A DNA stretch of 64,000 nucleotides from Rutidosis leptorrhynchoides (GCF_046630445.1 NC_092336.1:503579001-503643000), one strand, 5' to 3'. Shown: positions 23,654-37,522, counted from the first letter of the stretch. Translations and numbers: made by a program. The notes: generated from the sequence alone by a model not told the origin.

Positions 23654-23763
23654 CTATCACATAATATCAAACACGTTAAGAGATTAATATATCACATAAT
23701 ATTCATATGTTAAAAATATATAGTTTCCAACAAAAATGTTAAGCAATCATTTTTAAAGAAAAC

Positions 23764-23848
23764 ACGGTCGAAGTCCAGACTCACTAATGCATCCTAACAA
23801 ACTCGATAAGACACACTAATGCAAATTTTCTGGTTCTCTAAGACCAAC
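23764..23848 (-). promoter_or_regulatory. Element B 5' leader
   Basis: It shares the cggtcgaagtccagactcac stretch and the doubled cactaatgca motif with element A, and most of it with element C. Candidate packaging or dimerisation signal. Confidence 0.5.
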
Positions 23849-23860
23849 GCTCGGATACCA
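23849..23860 (-). promoter_or_regulatory. Element B primer binding site
   Basis: Minus strand TGGTATCCGAGC, one mismatch from the tRNA-iMet complement, two bases from the LTR end TTTCA. Confidence 0.85.
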
Positions 23861-23862
23861 AC

Positions 23863-26292
23863 TGAAATGTCCCGTTCTTATTGATTAAAAACGTTCCATA
23901 TTAATTGATTTCGTTGCGAGGTTTTGACCTCTATATGAGACGTTTTTCAAAACCTGCATTCATTTTTAAACAAACCATAACCTTTATTTCATCAATAAAG
24001 GTTTAAAAAGCTTTACGTAGATTATCAAATAATGATAATCTAAAATATCCTGTTTACACACGACCATTACATAATGGTTTACAATACAAATATGTTACAA
24101 CAAAATAAGTTCCTTGAATGCAGTTTTTACACAATATCATACAAGCATGGACTCCAAATCTTGTCCTTATTTAAGTATGCGACAGCGGAAGCTCTTAATA
24201 ATCACCTGAGAATAAACATGCTTAAAACGTCAACAAAAATGTTGGTGAGTTATAGGTTTAACCTATATATATCAAATCGTAACAATAGACCACAAGATTT
24301 CATATTTCAATACACATCCCATACATAGAGATAAAAATCATTCATATGGTGAACACCTGGTAACCGACAATAACAAGATGCATATATAAGAATATCCCCA
24401 TCATTCCGGGACACCCTTCGGATATGATATAAATTTCGAAGTACTAAAGCATCCGGTACTTTGGATGGGGTTTGTTAGGCCCAATAGATCTATCTTTAGG
24501 ATTCGCGTCAATTAGGGTGTCTGTTCCCTAATTCTTAGATTACCAGACTTAATAAAAAGGGGCATATTCGATTTTGATAATTCAACCATAGAATGTAGTT
24601 TCACGTACTTGTGTCTATTTTGTAAATCATTTATAAAACCTGCATGTATTCTCATCCCAAAAATATTAGATTTTAAAAGTGGGACTATAACTCACTTTCA
24701 CAGATTTTTACTTCGTCGGGAAGTAAGACTTGGCCACTGGTTGATTCACGAACCTATAACAATATATACATATATATCAAAGTATGTTCAAAATATATTT
24801 ACAACACTTTTAATATATTTTGATGTTTTAAGTTTATTAAGTCAGCTGTCCTCGTTAGTAACCTACAACTAGTTGTCCACAGTTAGATGTACAGAAATAA
24901 ATCGATAAATATTATCTTGAATCAATCCACGACCCAGTGTATACGTATCTCAGTATTGATCACAACTCAAACTATATATATGAATCGATTGGTGTTATGA
25001 ACATCATTACTACCTTAAGTTCCTTGGATGAACCTACTGGAAAAGAGAAAAATGGATCTAGCTTCAATGGATCCTTGGATGGCTCGAAGTTCTTGAAGCA
25101 GAATCATGACACGAAAACAAGTTCAAGTAAGATCATCACTTGAAATAAGATTGTTATAGTTATAGAAATTGAACCAAAGTTTGAATATGATTATTACCTT
25201 GTATTAGAATGATAACCTACTGTAAGAAACAAAGATTTCTTGAGGTTGGATGATCACCTTACAAGATTGGAAGTGAGCTAGCAAACTTGAAAGTATTCTT
25301 AATTTTATGAAACTAGAACTTTTGGAATTTATGAAGAACACTTAGAACTTGAAGATAGAACTTGAGAGAGATCAATTAGATGAAGAAAATTGAAGAATGA
25401 AAGTGTTTGTAGGTGTTTTTGGTCGTTGGTGTATGGATTAGATATAAAGGATATGTAATTTTGTTTTCATGTAAATAAGTCATGAATGATTACTCATATT
25501 TTTGTAATTTTATGAGATATTTCATGCTAGTTGCCAAATGATGGTTCTCACATGTGTTAGGTGACACACATGGGCTACTAAGAGCTGATCATTGAAGTGT
25601 ATATACCAATAGTACATACATCTAAAAGCTGTGTATTGTACGAGTACGAATACAGGTGCATACGAGTAGAATTGTTGATGAAACTGAACGAGGATGTAAT
25701 TATAAGCATTTTTGTTAAGTAGAAGTATTTTGATAAGTGTATTGAAGTCTTTCAAAAGTGTATAAATACATATTAAAACACTACATGTATATACATTTTA
25801 ACTGAGTCGTTAAGTCATCGTTAGTCGTTACATGTAAGTGTTGTTTTGAAACCTTTAGGTTAACGATCTTGTTAAATGTTGGTAACCCAATGTTTATAAT
25901 ATCAAATGAGATTTTAAATTATTATATTATCATGATATTATCATGCATGAATATCTCTTAATATGATATATATACATTAAATGTCTTTACAACGATAATC
26001 GTTACATATATGTCTCGTTTAAAAATCATTAAGTTAGTAGTCTTGTTTTTACATATATAGTTCATTGTTAATATACTTAATGATATGTTTACTTATCATA
26101 GTATCATGTTAACTATATATATATCCATATATATGTCATCATATAGTTTTTACAAGTTTTAACGTTCGTGAATCACCGGTCAACTTGGGTGGTCAATTGT
26201 CTATATGAAACCTATTTCAATTAATCAAGTCTTAACAAGTTTGATTGCTTAACATGTTGGAAACATTTAATCATGTAAACATCAATCTCAAT
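23863..26292 (-). repeat. Element B 5' LTR, internally deleted, chimeric and truncated
   Basis: The first 1.1 kb looks identical to 14017-15130. At about 24978 it jumps to sequence matching 15917 onward, losing about 790 bp at a TATATATG-like microhomology. From there it differs from the left LTR at many sites and shares several variants with the inverted LTR at 26362-29596. It stops about 35 bp before the expected terminus. Confidence 0.8.
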
Positions 26293-26361
26293 CTTAACAA
26301 GACTACTAACTTAATGATTTTTAAACGAGACATATATGTAACGATTATCGTTGTAAAGACA
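26293..26361. other. Inverted filler segment at the LTR-LTR junction
   Basis: About 69 bp that is the reverse complement of the LTR segment near 25978-26046 (aatgtctttacaacgataat...). It was inserted between two head-to-head LTR ends. Such templated filler is typical of end-joining repair or template switching. Confidence 0.75.
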
Positions 26362-29300
26362 TTTTCCATGTTTATATATATTAATTGAGATTGATATTTA
26401 CATGATTAAATGTTTCCAACATGTTAAGCAATCAAACTTGTTAAGACTTGATTAATTGAAATATGTTTCATATAGACAATTGACCACCCAAGTTGACCGG
26501 TGATTCACGAACGTTAAAACTTGTAAAAACTATATGATGAGATATATATGGATATATATATAGTTAACATGATACTATGATAAGTAAACATATCATTAAG
26601 TATATTAACAATGAACTACATATGTAAAAACAAGACTACTAACTTAATGATTTTTAAACGAGACATATATGTAACGATTATCGTTGTAAAGACATTTAAT
26701 GTATATATATCATATTAAGAGATATTCATACATGATAATATCATGATAATATAATAATTTGAAATCTCATTTGATATTATAAACATTGGGTTAACAACAT
26801 TTAACAAGATCGTTAACCTAAAGGTTTCAAAACAACACTTACATGTAACGACTAACGATGACTTAACGACTCAGTTAAAATGTATATACATGTAGTGTTT
26901 TAATATGTATTTATACATTTTTGAAAGACTTCAATACACTTATCAAAATACTTCTACTTAACAAAAATGCTTACAATTACATCCTCGTTCAGTTTCATCA
27001 ACAATTATACTCGTATGAACCCGTATTCGTACTCGTACAATACACAGCTTTTAGATGTATGTACTATTGGTATATACACTCCAATGATCAGCTCTTAGCA
27101 GCCCATGTGAGTCACCTAACACATGTGGGAACCATCATTTGGCAACTAGCATGAAATATCTCATAAAATTACAAAAATATGAGTAATCATTCATGACTTA
27201 TTTACATGAAAATAAAATTACATATCCTTTATATCTAATCCATACACCAACGACCAAAAACACCTACAAACACTTTCATTCTTCAATTTTCTTCATCTAA
27301 TTGATCTCTCTCAAGTTCTATCTTCAAGTTCTAAGTGTTCTTCATATATTCTACAAGTTCTAGTTACATAAAATCAAGAATACTTTCAAGTTTGCTAGCT
27401 CACTTCCAATCTTGTAAGGTGATCATCCAACCTCAAGAAATCTTTGTTTATTACAGTAGGTTATCATTCTAATACAAGGTAATAATCATATTCAAACTTT
27501 GGTTCAATTTCTATAACTATAACAATCTTATTTCAAGTGATGATCTTACTTGAACTTATTTTCGTGTCATGATTCTGCTTCAAGAACTTCGAGCCATCCA
27601 AGGATCCGTTGAAGCTAGATCCATTTTTCTCTTTTTCAGTAGGTTTATCCAAAGAACTTAAGGTAGTAATGATGTTCATAACATCATTCGATTCATACAT
27701 ATAAAGCTATCTTATTCGAAGGTTTAAACTTGTAATCACTAGAACATAGTTTAGTTAATTCTAAACTTGTTCGCAAACAAAAGTTAATCCTTCTAAATTG
27801 ACTTTTAAAATCAACTAAACACATGTTCTATATCTATATGATATGCTAACTTAATGATTTAAAACCTGGAGACACGAAAAACACCGTAAAACCGGATTTA
27901 CGCCGTCGTAGTAACACCGCGGGCTGTTTTGGGTTAGTTAATTAAAAACTATGATAAACTTTGATTGAAAAGTTGTTATTCTGAGAAAATGATTTTTATT
28001 ATGAACATGAAACTATATCCAAAAATTATGGTTAAACTCAAAGTGGAAGTATGTTTTCTAAAATGGTTATCTAGACGTCGTTCTTTCGACTGAAATGACT
28101 ACCTTTACAAAAACGACTTGTAACTTATTTTTCCGACTATAAACCTATACTTTTTCTGTTTAAATTCATAAAATAGAGTTCAATATGAAACCATAGCAAT
28201 TTGATTCACTCAAAACGGATTTAAAATGAAGAAGTTATGGGTAAAACAAGATTGGATAATTTTTCTCATTTTAGCTACGTGAAAATTGGTAACAAATCTA
28301 TTCCAACCATAACTTAATCAACTTGTATTGTATATTATGTAATCTTGAGATACCATAGACATGTATACAATGTTTCGACCTATCATGTCGACACATCTAT
28401 ATATATTTCGGAACAACCATAGACACTCTATATGTGAATGTTGGAGTTAGCTATACAGGGTTGAGGTTGATTCCAAAATATATATAGTTTGAGTTGTGAT
28501 CAATACTGAGATACGTATACACTGGGTCGTGGATTGATTCAAGATAATATTTATCGATTTATTTCTATACATCTAACTGTGGACAACTAGTTGTAGGTTA
28601 CTAACGAGAACAGCTGACTTAATAAACTTAAAACATCAAAATATATTAAAAGTGTTGTAAATATATTTTGAACACACTTTGATATATATGTATATATTGT
28701 TATAGGTTCGTGAATCAACCAGTGGCCAAGTCTTACTTCCCGACGAAGTAAAAATATGTGAAAGTGAGTTATAGTCCCACTTTTAAAATCTAATATTTTT
28801 GGAATGAGAATACATGCAGGTTTTATAAATGATTTACAAAATAGACACAAGTGCGTGAAACTACATTCTATGGTTGAATTATCGAAATCGAATATGCCCC
28901 TTTTTATTAAGTCTGGTAATCTAAGAATTAGAGAACAGACACCCTAATTGACGCGAATCCTAAAGATAGATCTATTGGGCCTAACAAACCCCATCCAAAG
29001 TACCAGATGCTTTAGTACTTCGAAATTTATATCATATCCGAAGGGTGTCCCGGAATGATGGGGATATTCTTATATATGCATCTTGTTAATTTCGGTTACC
29101 AGGTGTTCACCATATGAATGATTTTTATCTCTATGTATGGGATGTGTATTGAAATATGAAATATTGTGGTCTATTATTATGATTTGATATATATAGGTTA
29201 AACCTATAACTCACCAACATTTTTGTTGACGTTTTAAGCATGTTTATTCTCAGGTGATTATTAAGAGCTTCCGTTGTCGCATACTTAAATAAGGACGAGA

Positions 29301-29596
29301 TTTGGAGTCCATGCTTGTATGATATTGTGTAAAAACTGCATTCAAGAAACTTATTTTGTTGTAACATATTTGTATTGTAAACCATTATGTAATGGTCGTG
29401 TGTAAACAGGATATTTTAGATTATCATTATTTGATAATCTACGTAAAGTTTTTTAAACATTTATTGATGAAATAAAGGTTATGATTTGTTTTAAAATGAA
29501 TGCAGTCTTTGAAAAACGTCTCATATAGAGGTCAAAACCTCGCAACGAAATCAATTAATATGGAACGTTTTTAATCAATAAGAACGGGACATTTCA
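26362..29596 (+). repeat. Family B LTR in inverted (plus) orientation, missing its first bases
   Basis: It runs from TTTTCCATGTTTAT (lacking about 15 bp of the TGTAGTGACCC end) to GGGACATTTCA at 29596. It lies opposite to the 5' LTR of B, forming a large inverted repeat. No PBS or internal domain follows, so it is a rearranged solo LTR or the remnant of a second element. Confidence 0.85.
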
Positions 29597-29917
29597 CATG
29601 GCGCATGTCTTAAGCGCCGTTTTAGATGTTGTTGTGTTAAGCGTTTTTTAAAAAGTATCCGTTTCGAACGTAGTTAGTTTCGTTTTGTTCAATAAATTTT
29701 TTCGAGTGTAATGGTGTTGTCGAAAAAATTTAACTCGCTGCGAAAAGAAAGATACGTATTGTCGTTGTGTTAAGCGGTTTTTAAAAAGTCTCCGTTTCGC
29801 GTATAGTTAGGCACGTTGGGTTCGTGAGACTTTTTCGAATTGAACGGTGGTCTCGGAAAAATTTAACTCGCACCGAGCGAGAAGATAGGTCCCGCTATAA
29901 ATTTAGGGGGAATTAGT
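29597..29917. repeat. Two imperfect tandem repeats of about 120 bp
   Basis: Units begin gttgtgttaagcg and end aaaaatttaactcgc, each with a ttaaaaagt.tccgtttcg block. Part of the unit (tcgaattgaacggtggt) resembles the sequence left of element B near 13975. The tract seems to continue the element interrupted by the B complex. Confidence 0.45.
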
Positions 29918-31300
29918 TGAAGGGACCCGTCCTAATCCATCTGGATGAATACATTACATTTGGTTACATCGCGAGGCACTTGACCTCTATATTATACATT
30001 TTACAAACATTGCATTCGTTTTAAAAGACAAATTTTCATTTACATCGAAAGTTGACGGCATGCATACCATCTCATAATATATCCAACTATAATTGACTTA
30101 ATAATAATCTTGATGAACTCAATGACTCGAATGCAACGTCTTTTGAAATATGTCATGAATGACTCCAAGTAATATCTTTAAAATAAGCAAATGCACAGCG
30201 GAAGATTTCTTTCATACCTGAGAATAAAGATGCTTACAAGTGTCAACCAAAAGGTTGGTGAGTTCATTAGTTTATCATAAACGATCATTTTCATAAATTT
30301 TAATAGACCACAAGATTTTCATTTTCATTTCTTATAAATATACGTCTCATGCATAGAGACAAAAATAATCATTCATATGGTGAACACCTGGTAACTGACA
30401 TTAACAAGATGCATATAAGAATATCCCCTATCATTCCGGGAAATCCTTCGGACATGATAAAAACAACATCGAAGTACTAAAGCATCCGGTACTTTGGATG
30501 GGGTTCGTTAGGCCCAATAGATCTATCTTTAGAATTCGCGTCAATTAGTAGACTGGTTTACTAATTCTTAGGTTACCAAGTAAAAAGGGGCATATTCGGC
30601 TTCGATCATTCAACCATATAATGTAGTTTCGATTACTTGTGTCTATTTCGTAAAACAGTTATAAAAGTAGCGCATGTATTCTCAGTCCCAAAAATATATA
30701 TTGCAAAAGCATTTAAAAAGGGAGTAATGAAACTCACCATACTGTATTTGGTAGTAAAAATACATATGACGATATTGAACAATTGAACAATGCAGGTTTT
30801 GCATTGGATTCACGAACCTAGATTAAGTATATATATATTAACACATATAATTGAAATCGAACAAAATATATATTAATTTTAATAATATATATTATTTTAA
30901 TTGTTATATTTATATATGTATATATACTTTTATATGTGTTTATATTATTACCTAAAATATATTTATACACTATATGTAATTTAGTTATTATTATAGTTAA
31001 TAATATTTCATATAAAAAAATAGTATGTAATATACTCTTTATATATAAATCTCTTTTGTTTGTAATATTAATAATTATGTTAATACTAAAATAAGAATAA
31101 TAATACTAATAATTAGATTTAATAATGATAATGATAATAATAATTTTGATAATAATATTAGTCATTTTATTTGTAGTAGTAATAATAATGATAGTAATAA
31201 TATATTAAAAATAATGATACTTATAATAATAATGATACTAGTAGTAAAAATAGTCATAATACTAATAATAATAATAATAAAATCATGTTTAATGATAATG

Positions 31301-31349
<49 letters not shown>

Positions 31350-31663
31350 TAACAATAATAATAATACTTTAATAATAATGATAACTCATTTAATCATATC
31401 CTAATTATAATTATATTCATAAATATATCTATATATATCTTATTTGTAATCGTGCATATAACGAATCTTTTCAATTGTAATTACCTTAACCATGATCTTA
31501 TCCATAATCATTTTTATTAATATTTCTTAATATAATCTATATCTATTTTTTATCATAAACATAATATTAATTATTAGTAATGATAAATAATAATAATAAC
31601 AATACTAATAAAAATTATAATAATAATACTACCTCAAGAGACTAGGCTTTTAAAAATAAAAAC

Positions 31664-31722
31664 GTCACTGCCCGGGCTTGAACCCGAGACCTCTCGTTTA
31701 ACAGCCCACACCTTTAACCATT
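31664..31722 (-). other. tRNA-like segment (possible SINE remnant) in the solo LTR
   Basis: The minus strand has an A-box-like TGGTTAAAGGTGTGGG and, about 20 bp on, a B-box-like GGTTCAAGCCC inside GAGGTCTCGGGTTCAAGC. Spacing is close to that of tRNA genes, but the fold is incomplete, so it is not called as a tRNA. Confidence 0.4.
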
Positions 31723-33608
31723 CTGTTGTCCGTTCTTTTCTAAACCCATCTTCGGTTATTTCATGTTTTACCTTCCTCACTTTGATTCACCATCACAGTT
31801 ATATCATAATCATCATCATCATCTCCATCGATCCATCAACAAAATCATCATCATAATCATCTAGCATCACGATCATCATCACAACTATCATCGTCATCAT
31901 ACATCTTCACACCGATATATCATCATCATCACGATAACAGTTAAATCATCATCATCTTATTATCATCATCGATTATCATCAACACCCTTCAGCTATCATC
32001 GTTATCAGTTTTCTGTAACATCATCATTCTTCTTCGTTTGATTACAGTAATAGTTGGGTCTCGATGGTTTATACATGATAGTGGCCCAAGAAAGATTGAA
32101 CACAGCCCAAGTTACACGGTCCAACATATCATCTAATTGAAATATAGTAGCCCAACTTTCTCGAACAATTTAAGTCCATGTTATCCTTAAATGGCCTGAG
32201 TGGAATTCTTGGTAAAAGTGATCGACAATCACAAAGATTTCGGTGCTTGTGTACAGCTGGATTCCATCGACCAGGAGCCAACAACTTATATAAGGTAATA
32301 ATTCTCTAACAGCACTAACCTTTTTCTTTTATTAATACCTTTATATCCTATCATCACTTTTCTTTCAATATCCTTTTAATCAGAACAAGAAAAAAATATC
32401 AATACATAGCTGGGTTGCATGTGATTTGTGTCGGTTTGACCCAGAAACAGAAACATAACAGCGGGTAGCATCTTCATGAAGGTTGCAGGTGATGATTCGA
32501 TGGTGGTGGCTGTGGGTTCGAGTAGCAGCAGCCGTATGCTGTTTGTGATGGTTTTGGTTTGGTGATTGTGGTAGGTTATTGGTGATTCATTGATGGTTAA
32601 AAGATGGTTGTTTGATAACTTCGAGCATGAAACCGAATTAAGTAGTTGTTGTGGTGTTCGGGTGATTACAACAGGAAAGAAGGAAACGAGCAGGTGGTTG
32701 TAGGTTACTTGTTAGTTGATAGTAACAACAACACAAGTGGCTTCAATCTTTAGTAACTTACGATTCAAGGATAATGATGATCGAAAGAAAAATAGAATAG
32801 AATTAGTGGTTAGCAAGGGTAGTGTAGGGTGACTCACGATTGAAGAAAGAGGAACAAGGTGGTGTTGATCGTGAGTATTCGAGTGGTGATTACATGGTGA
32901 GAAGGGTGAAGAACAGGGGAGCCCGATAGTTTTCTTCAAAATTCCAGTTTTATATTTGTGTTTTTATTCAAATTGCAATAGCAGAGAGTTATGTAAAGGG
33001 TAAGTGATATTATTGCTGCATAATTGACTCAATTAATTTTTTTTTTTTTTGTAGTTTGAGGGATTCGACAAGAAATATTCGCTCAGAAGGAAAATTGTAA
33101 AAGTGAGATTGATCCTAAACTAATTTTTGTTTGTGTTAGAGATAATTGATTCGAGTTGTTAGATCCAGAGGACAGATTCCACAGTTTAGATAACGACTTA
33201 CAACTGAATACGAAATTTCCCGTATATACATATGTATATATAACCGTATAAATATTTGTATATAAGTATATAGCTGTATCTTGTATATACATATGTATTT
33301 ATATATATATCAGTATTTGTAAAGTTGTGTTTCGAGGATATTTATATCTGTATATAAAATATATAATGAAAACATAATAATATCGACTATACATGCATTA
33401 ATTTTTAGTACTGATGATGAAACTAATAATAACAATAATAATAATAATGAAAGTAATGCTAATAATATTAATTTATCATTTATATTCAAATTTATAATTT
33501 AATATAATACTATATTATTATTTATGTATTATTATAAAATGACATTTATTGAATAGTTAATATTTATATAACATATATATATTCTATAGAAATAATATAT
33601 AGATTCAT

Positions 33609-33794
<186 letters not shown>

Positions 33795-34093
33795 TTATTT
33801 ATTTTAACAATAACTTAATTATACTAAATATCTTTTTACATTTTAAATTAAAGTATACTTTATTAATTCAAAATATTATATAAATATATATATACTTATA
33901 ATTATATTTGTATATACATATTTATTTACAAATAAGTGTTAGTGAATCATAGGTACAGTCAGAGGGTAATTGATTATATGATTACAGTTCCAAGTTTTTG
34001 AGATTTCCACATTACAAACTTTGCTTTTCGTGTCGAAATATTATTAAGATTGAGTTTAAATTTGGTCGGAAATTTCCGGGTCGTCACATTAGT

Positions 34094-35201
34094 TTCTTTT
34101 AATTTTAAAAAATTAGATGTTTACATTTTTTACCCTTGAAAAAGTGTAAACTTGAAGGCTGTTGTGTAAATTGAGGCGAATTTGAGGGACCGGTTGTAGT
34201 GTGAACGTAAACTCAAAACTACAATCAAAATGAACTAAAACTACATAGTTAGGCATGAGATTTAGTATATAAGGGTTAATAATTAATTATTATTTCTATT
34301 TATTATACTCGTAATTTATTGATATTTCTTTTTAATTAATGTAATAATGGGTAATATTAATATTACTATATGTATTTCTATTTATTATCTATCTTAGTAT
34401 TATATAAATCTCTAAAATGATGATGTTATAAATAAGGATTATCTAAGTTTAAAAATAATTCAAAAAAAAAAGAAAAAAAATTTAAACTCCTCATGATGAT
34501 GTCATTAGATAATTAATTATATTTAATAAAAATATTAACATGTTGATTGTATAATATATGAAGCATTATGTACAACTTTATGATAAAAACACCCTAATTG
34601 CTATATGTACAATATTTGAAGCATTATGTACAACTTTATGGTAAAATACTTCCATTACCATATGTACAATATTTGAAGCATTATGTACAACCTTATGATA
34701 AAACATCTCCATGATCATATGTACAAACTTTAAAACAAATTTTACAATCTTTTACAAAACACCTCATGAACACATGTACAAACTTTGAAGCATATTGTAC
34801 AACCTTCATATAATAATTGTATTTTAATTTTTTTTTAAAAAAAACTTTTTAGAAACATTTGTTATTACTAATAATTATTATTAAAAATAAAAATACTAAA
34901 TTTTAGAGCAAATTTTATGATTATATTATTATTATTCAAATATGAGTTCTGTTTACGGGATTAATTACGTTACATATGTATACGAAATACATGTCTCAAT
35001 AAAATATTAGTAATGTAGGCTTTTATGACAGAAAAATAGTAATTGTGATGAAAATTGAAAGAAGGTCGTAGGAGAATAAATGTAGCTCATCTATTCTGAC
35101 AAAGTTACGTATATCAATATGTTTGTAAAAACAACGACAAGTTTTTTAGTCGGAATCTGTGATTCCACGGGTCATTAAACTACATGAATTTAGCATATAA
35201 A
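34094..35201. other. Unassigned AT-rich region
   Basis: Apart from the minisatellite at 34545-34810, no coding or mobile-element signal is seen on either strand. Confidence 0.5.
34545..34810. repeat. Minisatellite, about 60-bp unit, roughly five copies
   Basis: Units share atgtacaatatttgaagcat followed by tatgtacaactttatg. The first three copies are similar; the last two are more diverged. Confidence 0.8.
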
Positions 35202-35333
35202 GGGTGATGATATGTACACAACCAATTTTTACACATACACAAACAAACATGCTTTACAGTGTTGTACTGTACAACACTGTAAAGCATGTTTGGTTGTGTA
35301 TGTGTAAAAATTGGTTGTGTACATATCACTCCC
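35202..35333. mobile_element. Near-perfect foldback (hairpin) element, about 130 bp
   Basis: The two arms of about 60 bp (35204-35266 and 35268-35329) are reverse complements except for one 3-bp insertion and one mismatch, with an almost null loop at gttgtactgtacaac. The ends read agggtgatgat and, on the other strand, gggagtgat. Size and structure fit a MITE-like foldback. An inverted-duplication miRNA-type precursor is the other possibility. Confidence 0.8.
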
Positions 35334-35416
35334 ATTACTTTAACTTAATACCTAAACATATCATTAAACTATTTCGTTTAAACAAACTCATGGTTTCACA
35401 AGTCATTTCACTAGTA

Positions 35417-35516
<100 letters not shown>

Positions 35517-35618
35517 TACTAAATTATAATGAATAATTAATTTAAATTAATCACAAATTGACACTTAAGCAAAAATATTTTTGATTTATATATATATATA
35601 TATATATGTAATATGTAA

Positions 35619-35818
35619 TGTAGAATTTTGATACAAAGATTATTCGATTAATGATGTAAAATCAATATTACAATGAGCCTTATATAAGCAGGGAGTTTCC
35701 TATGAATTAGGACTCCTACATGAATTAGGAAACTAAATCTTAACCGATAAGACTATGACTAGATGATGACACCCAGACCAAGTATTCTAATCATAGACAA
35801 ACTCTATAGATCTCAACA
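35619..35818 (-). repeat. Copia 1 3' LTR
   Basis: 200 bp, about 95% like the 39937 copy by eye, ending CTCAACA on the plus strand. Confidence 0.95.
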
Positions 35819-35825
35819 CTCTCCT

Positions 35826-36240
35826 TCAAGTTGGAATGTGAAGGTCACGAACACCCAACTTGCCACGTAAAAATTGAAAACGTTCTGACCCAAGTGCTTT
35901 GGTAAAGATGTCGGCAATTTGATGTTCCGATCTAATAGCACAAGGTTTGATTTCACCGTTATTAACACGTTCGCGAACAAAGTAACAATCCATTTTGACG
36001 TGTTTGGTTCGTTCATGATAAACCAGGTTTACAGCAATGTGTCGTGCTGCTTCATTGTCACACATTAAGGGAGTAGAATTTCCTTGAGTGGCGTCGAGAT
36101 CTTCGAGTAACCAATGTAGCCATAGAACTTCACACACGGTAGTTGCCATAGCCCGATATTCAGCTTCTGCAGATGAGCGAGAGAGACAATACTTTGCTTT
36201 ATGGTTCTCCAGGATATAGGTGCACCACCTAGATGAATAA
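35826..36240 (-). pseudogene. Copia 1 RNase H C-terminal part (shifted frame)
   Basis: It contains SRSSAEAEYRAMA, LWLHWLLEDL, MCDNEAARHIAVN and HVKMDCYFVRE, the hallmark end of copia RNase H. It is out of frame with the RT upstream and stops at 35826, just before the PPT. Confidence 0.85.
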
Positions 36241-37522
36241 AATATCCAGTGACAGACCTTTTGGTTGAAGGACAACTAAGCCAACTGGCATCACAGTATG
36301 CAACAAGATCTAAGTTTCCTAGTGAAGGAAAAAATAACCCTTGCCCTGGGGTGCTCTTCAAATACCGTAGTACACGGAACGCAGCATTCATATGACTCTG
36401 CCTAGGATTGCTTAAAAATTGACTAAGCTGATTCACGGAATAAGCTATATCTAGACGGGTGACAGTAAGATACAAGAGTCGCCCGACTAATCTACGATAC
36501 TGTGCAACATCAATCTCATCACTGTTATCATCTTTCAATAAGCGTATATTTTGTTCCATTGGGAAACTGCAAGGGTGGCTACCTTGAAAACCACAATCTT
36601 TCAATATATCCAACGTGTACTTATGCTGGCTAAGCACGAAACCATTCTCGGACCGTGCAAATTCAATTCCTAGGAAATACTTCAACGGTCCTAGGTCTTT
36701 GATAGAAAAATTTGTGTGTAGATGGGACTTGACATCATCTATCTTTCCTTGATTATTGCCCATTAGCAGCACATCATCAACATATATTAGGGCTATTACG
36801 TGAATATCTCCTTGCCTGAAAATGAACATTGAGTGGTCTGCTTTTGATTGTACAAAACCAATTGTGATTAAGGACTTGGTGAATTTTTTATACCAATTCC
36901 TGGAAGCCTGTCGCAATATATATAACGATTTTTGTAGCTTGCAAACCCTATTTTCATTTGCCTTGGTATACCCATGAGGTATTTTCATGTAAAGTTCTTC
37001 GTCAAGGTCACCTTGTAAGAAGGCATTATTAACATCCATTTGATGTACAAGCCATTATTTCTTTGCTGCCACTGCTAACGCACATCGGACAGAAACAAGT
37101 TTTGCCACGGGAGCGAAAGTTTCATGAAAATCGATTCCCTCAATCTGTGTGTATCCCTTTGCAACTAATCGCGCTTTATATCGTTCAACCTCCCCATTCG
37201 GTTTATATTTAATCTTATAAACCCATTTTGATTCTATTGCTTTCTTTCCAGGAGGTAGTTCAGAAATGATCCATGTTTGGTTGTCTTCAAGGGCTTTTAT
37301 TTCTTTTGTCATCGCTTCACGCCATTCTTGACATTTTGCAGCCTGCTTAAATGTTCTAGGCTCATCATGTAAGGTGATGGCAGCTATAAACGCACGATGA
37401 GTTTTAGAAAATTTATTATATGAAACATACTGAGAAAGTGGGTATACCGTGTTAGAACCGGAATTTGTTGAGTTGAAACCTGAACTAGGTTTGGGTTGCG
37501 CATGCTCTAGAGATGGTGGCAA
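36210..37522 (-). pseudogene. Copia 1 reverse transcriptase and start of RNase H
   Basis: The frame has the RT entry WVYKIKYKPNGEVERYKARL, LVAKGYTQIEGIDFHETFAP, a stop at 37055 in place of the residue before W-LVHQ, then MDVNNAFLQGDL, and the catalytic YVDDVLLMG. RNase H begins with VAYCDASWL. Near 36210-36270 the frame shifts, and RNase H continues in another frame. Confidence 0.85.

Larger units (their letters stand above)
14017..26292 (-). mobile_element. Element B: Tekay/Del-type chromovirus with intact gag-pol and a 5' F-box cassette
   Basis: The order on the minus strand is 5' LTR (truncated), PBS, conserved leader, acidic ORF, F-box ORF, PPT2, gag-pol (one ORF), hairpin, PPT, 3' LTR. 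The first 1.1 kb of the two LTRs (14017-15130 and 23863-24978) looks identical by eye, so the insertion is recent. The distal end of the 5' LTR is rearranged: it lacks about 790 bp, diverges after that point, and stops about 35 bp short of the LTR terminus against an inverted LTR. No TSD is found (left flank GAACA, right CATGG), in line with rearrangement. Confidence 0.85.

Noticed and set aside
31664..31722. A tRNA gene
   Set aside because: Only box-like motifs are present; a complete cloverleaf with paired acceptor stem is not visible.
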